Assembly: GCA_036555325.1 (NCBI GenBank) | Contig: DATBLQ010000046.1 | Coordinates: 1-35,582, forward strand | Direction of reading: 5' to 3' | Length of the DNA stretch: 35,582 bases | DNA from: DATBLQ01 sp036555325 | Lineage (GTDB): Bacteria > Pseudomonadota > Alphaproteobacteria > Rhizobiales > Aestuariivirgaceae | Shown here: positions 35,165 through 35,582 of the stretch, in pieces | Layout: each line of letters begins with the position of its first letter | How positions within the stretch are numbered: position 1 is the first letter of the stretch | Position numbers and translations under genes: made by a program | The notes under the pieces: generated by a model | Told to the model about the DNA's origin: nothing | The model's database searches: none | The model's input: only the letters and a program-made list of their open reading frames with translations

Positions 35165-35330
35165 ATTCGCGGGCTGTGGTCACCAGGCGCCACTAGGGGT
35201 CTGCGGGAGGCGGATGTGCGGCGTCGCTGCAACACCGGATGCGGTACCCGCAGCTCAGGGAGGTCGGCAACTTGTAATATACCAACTCCATGATATACGC
35301 TCATAGGATGTATTTTCGGGGGGATGATTC

Positions 35331-35558
35331 GTGAAACTCAAAACTCTTCTCCTTGCCACTGCAGCTTTGACCATGCTGTCGGCGCCCGTGCGCGCCGATC
35401 AGCCCTATGTCTCGCTCTTCGGAGGCTTAAGCATCCCGGAGACGGCGCGGGCGCATTACCTACTACACCCGCGCCATAAGTCTCGCGCCTATGCGCGGCT
35501 CGGCCAAGGCCGGACTTGCCGACAGCCTCATCGCGCTTGGCCGCATCAACGAGGCTGA
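35331..35558 (+). pseudogene. Start of a secreted/outer-membrane protein, broken after about 36 residues
   Basis: A GTG start after GGGGGGATGATTC opens a 75-residue frame. Its first 22 residues (MKLKTLLLATAALTMLSAPVRA) are a textbook signal peptide with cleavage after VRA. The mature start DQPYVSLFGGLSIPE resembles the first strand of alphaproteobacterial outer-membrane beta-barrel proteins. From about 35440 the frame degenerates into Arg/His-rich sequence and stops at 35558. The +1 frame from the same place encodes a TPR-like sequence (see next entry). The gene is therefore broken by a deletion, rearrangement or assembly fault. Confidence 0.65.
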
Positions 35559-35582
35559 AACGCTCCTGCGCGAACTCGCCAT
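35431..35582 (+). CDS. TPR-repeat coding segment, partial, no own start (runs off right edge)
   Basis: This frame is open from after a stop at 35428-35430 to the window end. It reads YYTRAISLAPMRGSAKAGLADSLIALGRINEAETLLREL from about 35461, a convincing tetratricopeptide repeat: an A..LAP..G..AGLA..L..LGR.NEAE pattern with good alphaproteobacterial codon use. It is +1 relative to the signal-peptide frame at 35331. No plausible start with a ribosome-binding site precedes it, so it is either the body of a protein whose 5' end was replaced by the signal-peptide gene, or the product of a misassembled junction. Confidence 0.5.

Noticed and set aside
1..35582. Possible prophage, insertion sequence or integrated plasmid
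   Set aside because: No transposase, integrase, terminal inverted repeats, target-site duplications or phage structural genes were found.

Overview
The window looks like a chromosomal core region of an alphaproteobacterium, most likely in the Hyphomicrobiales (rhizobial order). The evidence is gene order (a complete division and cell wall, dcw, cluster followed by bamD, recN and ligA), a long-linker FtsZ, a DUF1127 protein, and family-level resemblance of many proteins. A Devosiaceae-like genus is possible, but that is an impression only. Nothing here looks like a phage, plasmid, CRISPR or transposon, and I found no rRNA or tRNA.

Left part (1-1900) is accessory. It holds the first 57 codons of a probable autotransporter running off the left edge, a small one-helix membrane protein with ATTEQPA repeats, a DUF1488-type protein, and a HupE/UreJ remnant that has lost its N-terminal half.

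Middle (1900-12000) carries a UvrD/PcrA helicase, then a minus-strand pair (class III-like PPK2 and a DHA2 drug exporter). Next come prmA (with an abnormal C-terminal extension), a DUF1127 gene convergent to prmA, an aminopeptidase P, and a branched-chain amino-acid exporter locus with two azlC paralogues but only one azlD.

Right part (12000-35108) is entirely on the minus strand. In transcription order it reads rsmH-ftsL-ftsI-murE-murF-mraY-murD-ftsW-murG-murC-murB-ddl-ftsQ-ftsA, then ftsZ, then bamD-recN-ligA-azlC-azlC-azlD. Genes from rsmH to ftsA overlap or are separated by at most 43 nt, so they are probably one operon. It makes lipid I and lipid II (MurB to MurG, MraY, Ddl) and the divisome that uses lipid II (FtsL, FtsQ, FtsW, FtsI, FtsA). 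A 12-bp hairpin follows ftsA. ftsZ has its own upstream region with a near-consensus CtrA box and a GANTC site, and a terminator-like hairpin follows ftsZ.

Two genes usually found in this neighbourhood in relatives are absent: mraZ before rsmH, and lpxC between ftsZ and bamD. The right edge holds an odd junction in which the start of a secreted or outer-membrane protein runs out of frame into a TPR-coding segment. I did not find a clearly new multi-gene system. The best leads are the prmA stop-codon loss, the azlC duplication, the missing lpxC and mraZ, and the broken genes at each end.
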